Both the position numbers and the translations under genes were made by a program. From NCBI GenBank assembly GCA_947372865.1, contig CANBVJ010000005.1:1-64000 (forward strand): a stretch of 64,000 bases of DNA, given 5' to 3'. This document shows positions 31,552 through 41,361 of this stretch, piece by piece. How positions within the stretch are numbered: the first letter of the stretch is position 1; every line of letters starts with the position of its first letter. The stretch comes from Comamonadaceae bacterium. Its GTDB lineage: Bacteria; Pseudomonadota; Gammaproteobacteria; Burkholderiales; Burkholderiaceae_C. The notes under the pieces were generated by a model. The model did not search any database and had not been told where the DNA came from. It worked only from the letters and a program-made list of their open reading frames with translations.

Positions 31552-33674
31552 AACAGTTGTTTGCAAGCCTGCTTCGGCTGGCACAAGTGCAGGGCCAGGC
31601 GCTAGATCGATTGGCTCTGCAGGCTTCGCTAGAGGCCGTTTCGGGCGCCGCCTCCAAGCCGCACGTCTTGATAGCGGCGCTGCTTCATTCCTTGAAGCTA
31701 CCCAAAGCCCAATGGCGTTCCGGCAAATCTGTGGACCCCAGCCACGCACCCGGCCTCCTGGCCAACGCGCAGGGCGATTGGGGTCTGCTGCGCGGGCGCA
31801 ATGGGCAAGACCTTTGGGTGAGCGAGTGGTTTGACGCGCAAGAAAACAAGTGGATTGAGAAGACCACGTCCGACTTGGCCGACTTTGAATTTGCCAAACT
31901 GCGCTTGGCCAAACAGTATGAGGCCAGCAGCAGCCCGGTGTTCCGACTCATCCGCGACGAGATGTTTCAAAACCGGGGTACCTTGTTTGAGTTGGTGCTG
32001 GGCGGTGTGCTGATCAATTTGATTGCCTTGGCCACCTCGCTTTACAGCATGCAGGTCTATGACCGGGTGGTGCCCACCGGCGCAACCCAAACCCTGCTGG
32101 CCCTGACGCTGGGTGTACTGGGGGCGATGGTGTTTGAGCTGGTGGTGAAGCTGGTGCGTTCGCACTTGAGCGAGCGCCTGGTCGATGAGGTGGACGGTCG
32201 CTTGGCGCGTTCCGTATTCACCCGATTTCTGGCCCTGCGCATGGACCAGTTGCCCAACAGCGTCGGAGCCTTGGCTGGGCAACTGCGCGGCTACGAGACG
32301 GTGCGCTCCTTCATTGCCACCGTGCCCACGCAGTGGTTGATTGATATTCCTTTTGTCCTTTTGTACGTGGTGGTGATTGGCGCTATTGCTGGTTGGCTGG
32401 CGGCCATTCCCTTGGGCTTTATGCTGCTTTCCCTGGTGATGGGCGTGGCCAATTTGCGCCGGGTAGAAGCGTTGGGCGCAAAGGCGACGCAGGCCAGCAA
32501 CTTGAAGACCGGTTTGTTGGTGGAGTCCATTGAGGGCGCCGAAACCATCAAGTCCGGTCAAGGTGGCTGGCGCATGCTCTCGCGCTGGCAGCAGGCCACC
32601 GACGATGCGCGTGGCAACGAGCTGGCGATGCGCCATCTGAGCGAGCATTCGCAGTACTACATGGCTGCGATGCACCAGTTGTCTTACGCATTAATGGTTG
32701 CCATAGGCGCCCTGATGGTGTCGCGCGGAGAAGTCACCATGGGCAGCCTGATCGCCTGCAGTATTTTGTCGGGCCGCATTTTGGGTCCGGTGGCTACCTT
32801 GCCAGCGTCTTTGACCAGTTGGGGCCACTGCAAGGCGGCGCTGCAGGGGCTTGACCGCATTTGGGCGCTGCAAAGCGACCACCACGGCATTGAACACCCC
32901 ATCAGTCTGGACACCATCCGGGGCGACTACGAGTTTGACCAAGTGGAATACGCCTATGGCGCGAGCAAGGCGCTGAGCATCCCCAAGCTGATCATCCGTC
33001 CGGGCGAAAAAGTCGGCATCCTGGGACCAGTGGGCGCAGGTAAGACGACCCTGTTGCGTCTGCTCAGCGGCATGTACCGGCCCCAGCAAGGTACGGTCAA
33101 GCTCGACGGCGTAGACCTAACGCACCTGTCCAAACCAGTGCTGGGCGAACATATTGGTTATTTGCAGCAAGACGGCCGCCTGTTTGCGGGCACGCTGCGC
33201 GACAACTTGATTTTGGGCATGATTGATCCCGGTGACCAAGCGGTGCTGGAGGCCGCGCAGCGCACCGGCTTGCAGCAGGCGGTGCTGGCCAAGCACCCCT
33301 TAGGGCTGCACCAGCCCATCCACGAGGGCGGCACGGGCCTCTCCGGTGGCCAGCGCCAACTGGCCAACCTTACACGTGTGTTTTTGCGTAAGCCTCGCAT
33401 CTGGCTGCTCGACGAGCCCACGGCGTCCATGGACCGCTCGCTCGAAGTCGAGGTGATGCACGCCTTGGCGCAGCAAATTGGTGTGAACGACGCCCTTGTG
33501 CTGGTTACCCACAAACTCGAAATGCTACAACTCGTGGACCGGGTGCTTGTGGTGGCCGACCACCGTATCGCTCTGGACGGTCCCAAGGCCGAAGTTCTGG
33601 CGCGCTTGCAGGCTGCGCCCCCGGCGGCCGCCCCACCCAACGGCCCCGCCGCACCTATTGGAGCTGCCAGGTGA
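31548..33674 (+). CDS. type I secretion ABC transporter (permease-ATPase, LapB-like)
   Basis: A 708-residue inner-membrane exporter. The first ~130 residues form a degenerate C39-like domain: the catalytic Cys/His of bacteriocin peptidases are not apparent, as in exporters of adhesins and RTX proteins. Membrane segments span about 145-420. The ATPase domain follows, with Walker A GPVGAGKT (493-500), signature LSGGQ (598-602), Walker B IWLLDEP (618-624) and the switch His in VLVTHKLEML. The tail is Pro/Ala-rich. It overlaps tolC and the HlyD gene by four bases each, indicating coupled translation. Confidence 0.93.
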   Translation: MKQLFASLLRLAQVQGQALDRLALQASLEAVSGAASKPHVLIAALLHSLKLPKAQWRSGKSVDPSHAPGLLANAQGDWGLLRGRNGQDLWVSEWFDAQENKWIEKTTSDLADFEFAKLRLAKQYEASSSPVFRLIRDEMFQNRGTLFELVLGGVLINLIALATSLYSMQVYDRVVPTGATQTLLALTLGVLGAMVFELVVKLVRSHLSERLVDEVDGRLARSVFTRFLALRMDQLPNSVGALAGQLRGYETVRSFIATVPTQWLIDIPFVLLYVVVIGAIAGWLAAIPLGFMLLSLVMGVANLRRVEALGAKATQASNLKTGLLVESIEGAETIKSGQGGWRMLSRWQQATDDARGNELAMRHLSEHSQYYMAAMHQLSYALMVAIGALMVSRGEVTMGSLIACSILSGRILGPVATLPASLTSWGHCKAALQGLDRIWALQSDHHGIEHPISLDTIRGDYEFDQVEYAYGASKALSIPKLIIRPGEKVGILGPVGAGKTTLLRLLSGMYRPQQGTVKLDGVDLTHLSKPVLGEHIGYLQQDGRLFAGTLRDNLILGMIDPGDQAVLEAAQRTGLQQAVLAKHPLGLHQPIHEGGTGLSGGQRQLANLTRVFLRKPRIWLLDEPTASMDRSLEVEVMHALAQQIGVNDALVLVTHKLEMLQLVDRVLVVADHRIALDGPKAEVLARLQAAPPAAAPPNGPAAPIGAAR

Positions 33675-34837
33675 GAAATTTCACTGCCCTATTCCAAACC
33701 GGCGCCATACGGCTTCCGATGCTCAGCCTAATGGCTCTGGCACTGCTGGCCATTGTGCTGTGGGCGGCCAACTTTGACATTGACCAGACTGTGCGCGCGC
33801 AGGGTCAGATCATTCCCATGGCCCGCACCCAGGTGGTACAGGTGGCCGACGGCGGCGTGCTGGAGAAGCTCACGGTCGTTGAAGGCCAAACGGTGGTGGC
33901 TGGCGAAGTGCTGGCCGTGCTGGAAAAAGAACGCGCCAACGCCAGCGTGGACGAGAGCCGCGCCCGGGCGGCCTCCTTGGCCACCGCCCTGACGCGCGCC
34001 CGCGCCGAGGCGCAAGAAATAACACCGAAATTCAGCGCCGAGAGCCGCCAATACCCCGACGTGGTAGCCGAACAAATGGCTTTGTTCCGCCAAAAGCGCC
34101 AGGGCCTGGAGGCTGACATGGCCACGCTTCAAGAAAGCCTGACCTCTGCACGCGAGGAGCTGCTCCTGAACGAACGCCTGTTTGCCACCGGTGACATCAG
34201 CAAGCTCGAACTCATGCGGGCCAAACGCCAGGTGTCTGAGCTTGAGGGCAAGATGGCATCCACCCGTAACAAATTCTTGCAAGACGCCCGCTTGGAGGCC
34301 ACCAAAATCCAGGACGAGCTAAGCTCCACCCGCTTCAAGCTCGACGAACGCCAAAGCATTCTGCAACACACGGAGCTCACTGCGCCCATGGACGGCGTGG
34401 TCAAAAGCCTCAAGATCAACACCATCGGTGGCGTGCTGCGCGCAGGCGACGAGCTGATGCAGATATCGCCCACCGAGGGCGATTTGGTGCTGGAGATCAA
34501 GGTGATGCCAGTGGACATTGGCAACCTCAAGGTTGGCCTGCCTGCGTCCATCAAACTCGACGCGTTTGACTATTCCATCTACGGCAGCCTGCACGGCAAC
34601 TTGGACTACATCAGCTCGGACACCCTGACCGAACAAGGCCCGCGCGGCGAGGCGGCGGTTTTTTACCGCACCCGCGTCTCGGTCAACCGCGACCACAGCA
34701 ATCCCAAACTGCGGCGCTCCGTCTTGAAGCCAGGCATGACCGCTACCGTGGATATCCAGACTGGAAGCCGCTCTGTGCTGACCTACCTGACCAAGCCGAT
34801 CACCAAGGCGTTTCAGGGCGCGGCGACTGAACGCTGA
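33671..34837 (+). CDS. HlyD-family periplasmic adaptor of the type I secretion system
   Basis: A 388-residue membrane-fusion protein. A short cytoplasmic N-terminus precedes one membrane segment (MLSLMALALLAIVLWAA, about 17-33). A lipoyl half (VADGGVLEKLTVVEGQTVVAGEVLAVLE), a long coiled coil (about 90-230), the second lipoyl half (LTAPMDGVVKSLKINTIGGVL) and a beta-barrel ending in LKPGMTATVDI follow. It starts with GTG at 33671, overlapping the ATPase stop by four bases. It is the last gene of the secretion operon; no terminator is obvious in the next 100 bases. Confidence 0.92.
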   Translation: MRNFTALFQTGAIRLPMLSLMALALLAIVLWAANFDIDQTVRAQGQIIPMARTQVVQVADGGVLEKLTVVEGQTVVAGEVLAVLEKERANASVDESRARAASLATALTRARAEAQEITPKFSAESRQYPDVVAEQMALFRQKRQGLEADMATLQESLTSAREELLLNERLFATGDISKLELMRAKRQVSELEGKMASTRNKFLQDARLEATKIQDELSSTRFKLDERQSILQHTELTAPMDGVVKSLKINTIGGVLRAGDELMQISPTEGDLVLEIKVMPVDIGNLKVGLPASIKLDAFDYSIYGSLHGNLDYISSDTLTEQGPRGEAAVFYRTRVSVNRDHSNPKLRRSVLKPGMTATVDIQTGSRSVLTYLTKPITKAFQGAATER

Positions 34838-34937
34838 GTGGCGTTCAAAGCAAGCCAAGCCAACCGCGCTGTGTGCTGCTGTGGCGTGTTCGGTAGCGTT
34901 GGCAAATGTGCGGCCGACTTTCTGGCACGATTCCCCC

Positions 34938-35879
34938 ATGTCCACCCACCTCCCCCTCGCCCAAACCGCCCACGCCCTGCCATACCCCGCCCTGGCGCGG
35001 CACCTGCAAGCGCTGCTGCGCGACCCGTCGGTCACCGTGCCTGCGCGCCTGGTGCAGCCCCTGGCTGGTGGCGGGAGCTTTTTTGTGATGCCCGCCACCG
35101 ACGCGCGCCTGGCGATTAGCAAGCTCATTAGCTTTATTCCTGACAACGCTACGCGCGGTTTGCCCAGCATCCAGGGCGACGTGGTGGTGTTTGACGCCAC
35201 CACCGGCCAGCGCCTGTGCATCTTGGACGGCCCTACGGTCACCGCGCGGCGCACGGCTGCCGCGTCGCTGCTGGCGGCGCAAAAACTGGCGCGCAACACC
35301 GATGGCCCGCTGCTGGTGGTGGGTGCGGGCGTGCAGGGGCATTCGCACGTGGATGCGTTTGCGGCAGGTCTGGGCGTGCAAGAGGTGTGGGTGGCCTCAC
35401 GCAGCGCGCATTCAGCCGACGCCTTGGTGCGCCACTGCCACAGCTTGGGTCTGCGCGCCAAGCGGGTGGACGATGCCAACGCCGCGTTGATCCATTGCCC
35501 GCTGGTGGTCAGCACCACCTCGGCGCAGGCGGTGGCCTTGCGCGCTATGCCCCGGGCAGACGCTTTTGTGGCCGCCGTGGGCGCCTTTACGCCGCGTATG
35601 GTGGAGTGGGACGCCGCCATCTGCCGCCGCTTGGCGCTTGAGGGCACGCTGGTGGTGGACACCCGCGACGCCGACCACGAGGCGGGCGATTTGCTTCAGG
35701 CGCATATTGACGTTAGCGCCTTGCCCACCCTGGGCGACATCGTTACCCAAACGCCTTCTTGGACTGCCTACGCGTCTGGTCGCAGCACCGGCCCCGTCTT
35801 CTTCAAAAGCTGCGGCTGGGCGGGTTGGGACCTTGCGGCGGCGCGCTGTGCGGTAGAGGCGGGTGGCGTGGGGCGCTAA
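34938..35879 (+). CDS. ornithine cyclodeaminase/mu-crystallin family protein
   Basis: A 313-residue NAD(P)-dependent enzyme. The substrate-side Lys is in AISKLISFIP (about residue 55), the Rossmann loop is VVGAGVQGHSHVDAF, and the Asp region is VVDTRDADHEAGDL. The family includes ornithine cyclodeaminase and delta-1-pyrroline-2-carboxylate reductase (hydroxyproline and D-amino acid catabolism). The overall style fits the reductase branch better, but the substrate cannot be settled by reading. The ATG at 34938 was chosen over the upstream in-frame one at 34881, as MSTHLPLAQTAHAL gives the family N-terminus. It lies alone, 100 bases after the secretion operon, and is followed by a terminator. 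Confidence 0.82.
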   Translation: MSTHLPLAQTAHALPYPALARHLQALLRDPSVTVPARLVQPLAGGGSFFVMPATDARLAISKLISFIPDNATRGLPSIQGDVVVFDATTGQRLCILDGPTVTARRTAAASLLAAQKLARNTDGPLLVVGAGVQGHSHVDAFAAGLGVQEVWVASRSAHSADALVRHCHSLGLRAKRVDDANAALIHCPLVVSTTSAQAVALRAMPRADAFVAAVGAFTPRMVEWDAAICRRLALEGTLVVDTRDADHEAGDLLQAHIDVSALPTLGDIVTQTPSWTAYASGRSTGPVFFKSCGWAGWDLAAARCAVEAGGVGR

Positions 35880-35915
35880 ACAGTACCCAAGAGGGTTCAA
35901 CCAATACGAGCAATA

Positions 35916-35944
35916 AAAAAACGGCACCCGAAGGTGCCGTTTTG
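35916..35944. terminator. bidirectional terminator between the OCD-family gene and glcB
   Basis: The stem ACGGCACC / GGTGCCGT with a CGAA loop has an A-run on the left and T's on the right. It serves the plus-strand gene ending at 35879 and the minus-strand glcB ending at 35974. Confidence 0.9.
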
Positions 35945-35973
35945 ACATGCGCTCTAAGGCGCAGGATTCAGGT

Positions 35974-38205
35974 TTAAGCCTTGGCTTTGACCTTCAGGCG
36001 CCAGGCGTGCAGCAGGGGCTCGGTGTAGCCGCTGGGCTGCGTCAGGCCTTTGAACACCAGGTCGCACGCGGCCTTGTAGGCCATGGACGTTTTGAAATGT
36101 CCGGCCATGGGCAAGTAGGCGACGTCACCAGCGTTTTGCTGGTCCACCACGCCGGCCATGCGCTCAAAGGTTTCTTGCACTTGCTTCTTGGTGACCACGC
36201 GGTGCAGCAACCAATTGGCCATGTGCTGGCTCGAAATACGCAGGGTGGCGCGGTCTTCCATCAGGCCGACGTTGTGGATGTCGGGCACCTTGGAGCAGCC
36301 GACGCCCTGGTCCACCCAGCGCACCACGTAGCCCAAGATGCCCTGGGCGTTGTTGTCCAGCTCTTGCTGCTTCTCGGTCGCGCTCCAGTTGGGGGCGGTG
36401 GTCACGGGGATGGTCAGCAGGCCGTTCAATAATGCGGCGCGTTCTTTCTTGAGGTCAATGGCTTCCAGCGCCTTTTGCACGTCGCTGACCAGCACCTGGT
36501 GGTAATGCAGGGCGTGCAGCGTGGCGCCGGTGGGGCTGGGCACCCAGGCGGTGTTGGCGCCGGCTTTTGGGTGGGCAATTTTTTGCTCCAGCATGGCTTT
36601 CATCAGGTCGGGCATGGCCCACATGCCTTTGCCGATTTGTGCTTTGCCGCGCAGGCCGCAGGCCAGGCCCACCAGCACGTTGTTGCGCTCATAGGCCTGG
36701 ATCCAGGCGCTGGTTTTCATGTCGCCCTTGCGCACCATGGGGCCGGCGTGCATGGCGGTGTGCATTTCGTCGCCAGTGCGGTCCAAGAAGCCGGTGTTGA
36801 TGAACGCCACGCGGCTGCTCGCTGCGGCAATGCAGGCCTGCAGGTTGACGCTGGTGCGGCGCTCCTCGTCCATGATGCCAAGCTTGACGGTGCTGGCGGG
36901 CAGGCCGAGCATTTGCTCGACGCGGCCAAACAGTTCGTCGGCAAACGCCACTTCCGCGGGGCCGTGCATTTTGGGTTTGACGATGTAGACCGAGCCCTTG
37001 CGTGAGTTGCGCACCATGCCGGCAGCGGCATCTTTCTTGGTGCGCTTGAGGTCGTGCATGGCGATGGTGGTGGTGACCACGGCGTCCAATATGCCTTCGG
37101 GGATTTCGCGCGTGCTGCCGTCTGCGTCGGTGTAGGTGATGGCCGGGTTGGTCATCAGGTGGCCCACGTTGCGCACAAACATCAGCGAGCGGCCGTGCAG
37201 CGTCACGGGTTTGCCGTCCGCGCCGGTGTAAACGCGGTCAGCGTTCAGGCCACGGGTAAAGGTCTTGTCGCCCTTGTGGATGGTCTCAGTAAGTGTGCCT
37301 TGCAAAATGCCCAGCCAGTTGCTGTAAGCCAGCACCTTGTCGTCCGCGTCCACCACGGCCACCGAGTCTTCCAGGTCCAGGATGGTGGACAAGGCGGCTT
37401 CTAGCACCAGGTCGCACACGCCTGCGGCGTCGCTCTTGCCGATGGCGGTGTTGCGGTCAATGCGGATGTCCAGGTGCAAGCCGTTGTGCTGCAACAGCAC
37501 CGAAGACGGGTCTTTGGCCGTGCCTTGGAAACCGATGAACTGTGCCGCGTCTTGCAAGCTGGTGTTGCTGCCGTCCTTGAGTTTGACGGCAAGCTTGCCG
37601 CCCTTGACGCTATAAGCCACCGAATCAAGGTGCGAACCCTTGCGCAGGGGCGCGGTGCGGTCGAGCACATTGCGGGCGTAGGCAATGACTTTTTTGCCGC
37701 GCTTGGGGTTGTAGGACTTGCCGGTGGCGCTGACTTTGGTGGCGCCGCCGTCTTCCGAGATCACGTCCGTGCCATACAGCGCGTCGTACAGGCTGCCCCA
37801 GCGTGCATTGGCGGCGTTCAGGGCGTAGCGGGCGTTGAGCACCGGCACCACGAGCTGCGGGCCGGCTTGCACGGCCAGCTCAGCGTCTACGTTTTTGGTG
37901 GTGATGCGGGTCTTTTTGGGCACGGGCACCAGGTAGCCAATGCCTTGCAAAAAGGCCTGATAAGCCGCCATGTCGGCAATTGGGCCGGGGTGCGCTTTGT
38001 GCCAGGCGTCGATTTCTAGCTGCAGGCGGTCGCGTTCGGCCAAGAGCGCGATGTTCTTGGGTGCCAGATCGGCCACGATGGCGTCAAAGCCCTTCCAGAA
38101 CGCCGCCGGGCTCACGCCGGTGCCGGGCAAAACCTGGCTGTCAATGAACTGCTGCAGCACGGTGGCAACTTGCAGGCGTGCAATAGAGGTGCGGGCGGTG
38201 GCCAT
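35974..38205 (-). CDS. glcB: malate synthase G
   Basis: This 743-residue single-chain enzyme condenses glyoxylate and acetyl-CoA to malate, supporting growth on C2 compounds and the acetyl-CoA made by aromatic degradation. Family landmarks include the region [58 protein letters not shown], and [19 protein letters not shown] with the catalytic acid region. [19 protein letters not shown] also matches isoform G. The start was set at ATG 38205 (MATARTS), with AAGGA ten bases upstream; an ATG at 38223 would add six residues. It stands alone between a terminator and a divergent CoA-transferase. Confidence 0.95.
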   Translation of the reverse strand: MATARTSIARLQVATVLQQFIDSQVLPGTGVSPAAFWKGFDAIVADLAPKNIALLAERDRLQLEIDAWHKAHPGPIADMAAYQAFLQGIGYLVPVPKKTRITTKNVDAELAVQAGPQLVVPVLNARYALNAANARWGSLYDALYGTDVISEDGGATKVSATGKSYNPKRGKKVIAYARNVLDRTAPLRKGSHLDSVAYSVKGGKLAVKLKDGSNTSLQDAAQFIGFQGTAKDPSSVLLQHNGLHLDIRIDRNTAIGKSDAAGVCDLVLEAALSTILDLEDSVAVVDADDKVLAYSNWLGILQGTLTETIHKGDKTFTRGLNADRVYTGADGKPVTLHGRSLMFVRNVGHLMTNPAITYTDADGSTREIPEGILDAVVTTTIAMHDLKRTKKDAAAGMVRNSRKGSVYIVKPKMHGPAEVAFADELFGRVEQMLGLPASTVKLGIMDEERRTSVNLQACIAAASSRVAFINTGFLDRTGDEMHTAMHAGPMVRKGDMKTSAWIQAYERNNVLVGLACGLRGKAQIGKGMWAMPDLMKAMLEQKIAHPKAGANTAWVPSPTGATLHALHYHQVLVSDVQKALEAIDLKKERAALLNGLLTIPVTTAPNWSATEKQQELDNNAQGILGYVVRWVDQGVGCSKVPDIHNVGLMEDRATLRISSQHMANWLLHRVVTKKQVQETFERMAGVVDQQNAGDVAYLPMAGHFKTSMAYKAACDLVFKGLTQPSGYTEPLLHAWRLKVKAKA

Positions 38206-38347
38206 AAATCGTGGTTCCTTCATAACAATAAGCGGGGTGTGGCAGCGCGGTCACGGGCGCACGCGCGGTGTAAAAGTGTACGGGGCTAATGTATTCCATC
38301 CTTCTGCGGATACTATGTCGGAAATTTGCAATCCATTAGTGACAAAA

Positions 38348-39541
38348 ATGAACGTAAACAAAGCACTTCCCTTGGCGGGCATCCGCGTCGTCGAGTTCAC
38401 CCACATGGTGATGGGCCCCACCTGCGGCATGGCGCTGGGCGACCTGGGCGCCGAGGTGATCAAGGTCGAGCCGCTCACGGGCGACAGCACGCGCCGCCTT
38501 TTGGGCAGCGGCGCCGGGTTTTACCCGCTGTTCAACCGCAACAAAAAGAGCATCGCGTTGGACTTGCAAAGCCCCCAGGGTCGTGAAGTGGTACTGCGCC
38601 TGATTGCCACGGCCGACATCGTGAGCGAGAACTTCAAAACCGAGACCATGCAAAAGCTCGGGCTGGATTACGCATCGTTGAGCAAGCTCGATGAGCGCCT
38701 GATTTACGTCAGCCACAAAGGCTTTTTGCCCGGTCCCTACGACCACCGCACCGCGCTGGACGAAGTGGTGCAAATGATGGGCGGCCTGGCCTACATGACC
38801 GGGCGCCCCGGCGACCCGCTGCGCGCGGGCTCCAGCGTCAACGACATCATGGGCGGCCTGTTTGGCGCCATGGGTGCCATGGCCGCGCTGATGCAGCGCC
38901 AGCAAACCGGACGCGGCCAAGAAGTGCAAGCCGCACTTTTTGAGAACAACATCTTTTTGGTGGCGCAGCACATGCTGCAGTTCGCCGTAACAGGCAAGGC
39001 CGCCGCGCCCATGCCTGAGAAGATTTCGCCCTGGGGCATTTACGACGTCTTCAAGGTCAAAGACGGTGCGCAAATCTTTTTGGCCGTGGTGGGCGACACG
39101 CAGTGGCGGGTGTTTTGCGAGGCCTTTGGCTTTGCCGACCTATTTGCCGACACGCGGCTTGCCACCAACAACGACCGGGTGCTGGCCCGGCCATGGATGA
39201 TGCCCCTGCTGCGCGAGCGCCTGGCCGACCACAGCGCAGCCGAACTCGCCGCCGTGTTCGAGCGACACGGCCTGCCGTTTGCGCCCATTACCGATCCGCA
39301 GCACCTGTTTGACGACCCGCACCTGCAAGCCACGGGCGGCCTGGCGCCCATGACGCTGCCTGATGGCCGCCAAACCGCCACGCCCTTGCTGCCGCTCACA
39401 CTCGATGGCCAGCGCCTGGGCCTGCGGCTTGATCCGCCCCGGTTGGGCGAACACAGCCGTGCGCTGTTGCAAAGCCTGGGCTATGGCGACGCCGAGATCG
39501 CCGCGCTGGTGGACGGCGGTGTGGTGCTCGCGCCCGATTAG
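38348..39541 (+). CDS. class III CoA-transferase (CaiB/BaiF family)
   Basis: A 397-residue family III CoA-transferase, which would move CoA between carboxylic acids. It opens with LAGIRVVEFTHMVMGPTCGMALGDLGAEVIKVE, the classic family start. YDHRTALDEVVQMMGGL contains the expected catalytic Asp, and VQAALFENNIFLVAQHML is also typical. The open frame reaches back to 37970 inside glcB on the other strand; ATG 38348 gives the correct N-terminus. The substrate is unknown. It is followed after two bases by a LysR regulator on the same strand. Confidence 0.88.
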   Translation: MNVNKALPLAGIRVVEFTHMVMGPTCGMALGDLGAEVIKVEPLTGDSTRRLLGSGAGFYPLFNRNKKSIALDLQSPQGREVVLRLIATADIVSENFKTETMQKLGLDYASLSKLDERLIYVSHKGFLPGPYDHRTALDEVVQMMGGLAYMTGRPGDPLRAGSSVNDIMGGLFGAMGAMAALMQRQQTGRGQEVQAALFENNIFLVAQHMLQFAVTGKAAAPMPEKISPWGIYDVFKVKDGAQIFLAVVGDTQWRVFCEAFGFADLFADTRLATNNDRVLARPWMMPLLRERLADHSAAELAAVFERHGLPFAPITDPQHLFDDPHLQATGGLAPMTLPDGRQTATPLLPLTLDGQRLGLRLDPPRLGEHSRALLQSLGYGDAEIAALVDGGVVLAPD

Positions 39542-39543
39542 CC

Positions 39544-40470
39544 GTGGACAAACTCAAGCAGTTAGAGACCTTTGTGGCCGTGGCGCTGCGCGGCAGCCTG
39601 GCAGGCGCGGCGCGCGCCCTGGGGCTGGCGCCCGCCATCATTGGCCGGCGGCTCGACGCGCTGGAGGCGCGCCTGGGCGTCAAGCTGCTGCTGCGCACCA
39701 CCCGGCGTATCAGTCTGACCCATGAGGGCAGCGCCTTTTTAGAAGACTGCCAGCGCCTGCTGGCCGATCTGGCCAACGCCGAGGCCAGCGTCAGCGCAGG
39801 CGGCGTGCAGGCCAGCGGCCATTTGCGGGTGACAGCGCCTGGCGGTTTTGGCCGACGCCACGTGGCCCCGCTGGTGCCGCTGTTTAGGGAGTTGCACCCG
39901 GAAGTGACGATTTCGCTCAACCTGAGCGACCGCTTGGTAGACATGGCGGCCGAAGGCTTTGACTGCGCGGTGCGCGTGGGCGACATGCCCGACTCGTCCT
40001 TGGTGAGCGTGCGCCTGGCCGACAACCGGCGCTTGTGCGTGGCTACCCCGGCTTTTTTGGCGCGCCACGGCCGCCCGCAGCAACCCAGCGACCTGGCGCG
40101 CTTTGATTGCTTAACCCTGTCGAGCGACGCCTCGCAAACGCGTGGCTGGGCCTTTCAGCTGCCCAAGGGCGATGGCTTTGAAGTGGCTTACTTGCGCCCC
40201 TCGGGCCCCATGGATTGCTCGGACGGCCAGGTGCTGCACGACTGGTGCCTGCGCGGCTGGGGCATCGCCTGGCGCAGCACCTGGGAAGTGGAGGCCGAAA
40301 TTGCTGCCGACCAACTGGTGGCCGTGCTGGAAGACTTTGCCGCGCCGCCCAATGGCATCTACGCCGTGTTTCCTGAGCGCAAACACCTGGCGCTGCGCGT
40401 GCGCCTGTGGATTGACTTTCTCAAGCTGCATTACGGCAGCTCCGGGTTTTGGACTGCAGGGCGGGGCTGA
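39544..40470 (+). CDS. LysR-family transcriptional regulator
   Basis: A 308-residue LysR-type regulator. The winged helix-turn-helix is at residues 1-60 (FVAVALRGSLAGAARALGLAPAIIGRRLDALEARLGVKLL) and the effector domain is C-terminal, with GHLRVTAPGGFGRRHVAPL at the start. The GTG start lies only two bases after the CoA-transferase stop, so the two are probably co-transcribed, which differs from the usual divergent layout of LysR genes. The target is unknown; the CoA-transferase is the obvious candidate. Confidence 0.9.
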   Translation: MDKLKQLETFVAVALRGSLAGAARALGLAPAIIGRRLDALEARLGVKLLLRTTRRISLTHEGSAFLEDCQRLLADLANAEASVSAGGVQASGHLRVTAPGGFGRRHVAPLVPLFRELHPEVTISLNLSDRLVDMAAEGFDCAVRVGDMPDSSLVSVRLADNRRLCVATPAFLARHGRPQQPSDLARFDCLTLSSDASQTRGWAFQLPKGDGFEVAYLRPSGPMDCSDGQVLHDWCLRGWGIAWRSTWEVEAEIAADQLVAVLEDFAAPPNGIYAVFPERKHLALRVRLWIDFLKLHYGSSGFWTAGRG

Positions 40471-40481
40471 GGGGCTTGCGG

Positions 40482-41297
40482 CTAAGCCGCCCCAAACTCC
40501 GCGCCCATCTCCCGCGCCCGCGCTTGCGCTGCCTGCATGGCGGCAATAAAGGCCGGTTTGATGCCGCTGGCTTCCATGGCGCTGAGCGCGGCGTAGGTGG
40601 TGCCGCCTTTGCTGGTCACGCGCTGGCGCAGCACTTCGGGCGGCTCGGGGGAGGCTTTGGCCAGTTCGCCTGCGCCAATAAAGGTGGCTACCGCCAGTTG
40701 GTAGGCCTGGGCGGCGTCCAGCCCCATGCCCATGCCGGCCTCACGCATGGCTTCCATGAAATAAAACATATAGGCTGGGCCCGAGCCTGAGAGCGCGGTC
40801 ACCGCGTCAATCTGCGCCTCGGCGCCCACCCACATTACCTCGCCGGTGCTGCCCAGCACTTGGTTTACCAGCGCCTTGTCAGCCTCGGTGACGGCGGCGC
40901 GGGCAAACAGGGCGGTAATGCCTTTGCCGATGAGCGCCGGGGTGTTGGGCATGGCGCGCACCACGCGTTCGCTGCCAAGCCACTGCGCAATCGTGTCGCT
41001 GCGGATGCCTGCGGCCACGCTCAGGTGCAAGGCAGCGCGGGTGTGGGCTTGCGCTTGGGCAGCGGCGTCTTTGAAGGTTTGGGGCTTGACGGCCCAGACC
41101 ACCAGGTCGGCGCGGGCCAAAAAGGCACCGGCGTGGGCCTGGGCGGCGATGCCAAATTCGCTTTGCAGTTTGGCGCGCGCTTCGTCAAAGGGCTCGACCA
41201 CGTCAATCTGTGGCGCTGGCCAGCCTTGCTTGAGCAGGCCGCCGATGATGGCGCTGGCCATATTGCCGCCGCCGATGAATGCGATGCGTTGTTGCAT
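40482..41297 (-). CDS. proC: pyrroline-5-carboxylate reductase
   Basis: A 271-residue enzyme making L-proline from 1-pyrroline-5-carboxylate with NAD(P)H. The Rossmann start is IAFIGGGNMASAIIGGLLKQGW, followed by VVRAMPNTPALIGKGITALFA. The dimerisation domain holds ALSGSGPAYMFYFMEAM and RQRVTSKGGTTYAALSAME, all diagnostic of ProC. The stop lies 12 bases from that of the convergent LysR gene, with no terminator visible. Upstream, 64 bases separate it from glpK on the same strand. Confidence 0.96.
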   Translation of the reverse strand: MQQRIAFIGGGNMASAIIGGLLKQGWPAPQIDVVEPFDEARAKLQSEFGIAAQAHAGAFLARADLVVWAVKPQTFKDAAAQAQAHTRAALHLSVAAGIRSDTIAQWLGSERVVRAMPNTPALIGKGITALFARAAVTEADKALVNQVLGSTGEVMWVGAEAQIDAVTALSGSGPAYMFYFMEAMREAGMGMGLDAAQAYQLAVATFIGAGELAKASPEPPEVLRQRVTSKGGTTYAALSAMEASGIKPAFIAAMQAAQARAREMGAEFGAA

Positions 41298-41361
41298 GCT
41301 GGTGTTCTCTGAGAGTGGAAATGCGCCCAGAGTCTAACCATGCCCCTCCGGCGCTCAGAAC

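Noticed and set aside
31548..31940. Possible active C39 bacteriocin-leader peptidase domain in the exporter
   Set aside because: The expected catalytic Cys and His motifs are absent; the domain is the degenerate C39-like type.
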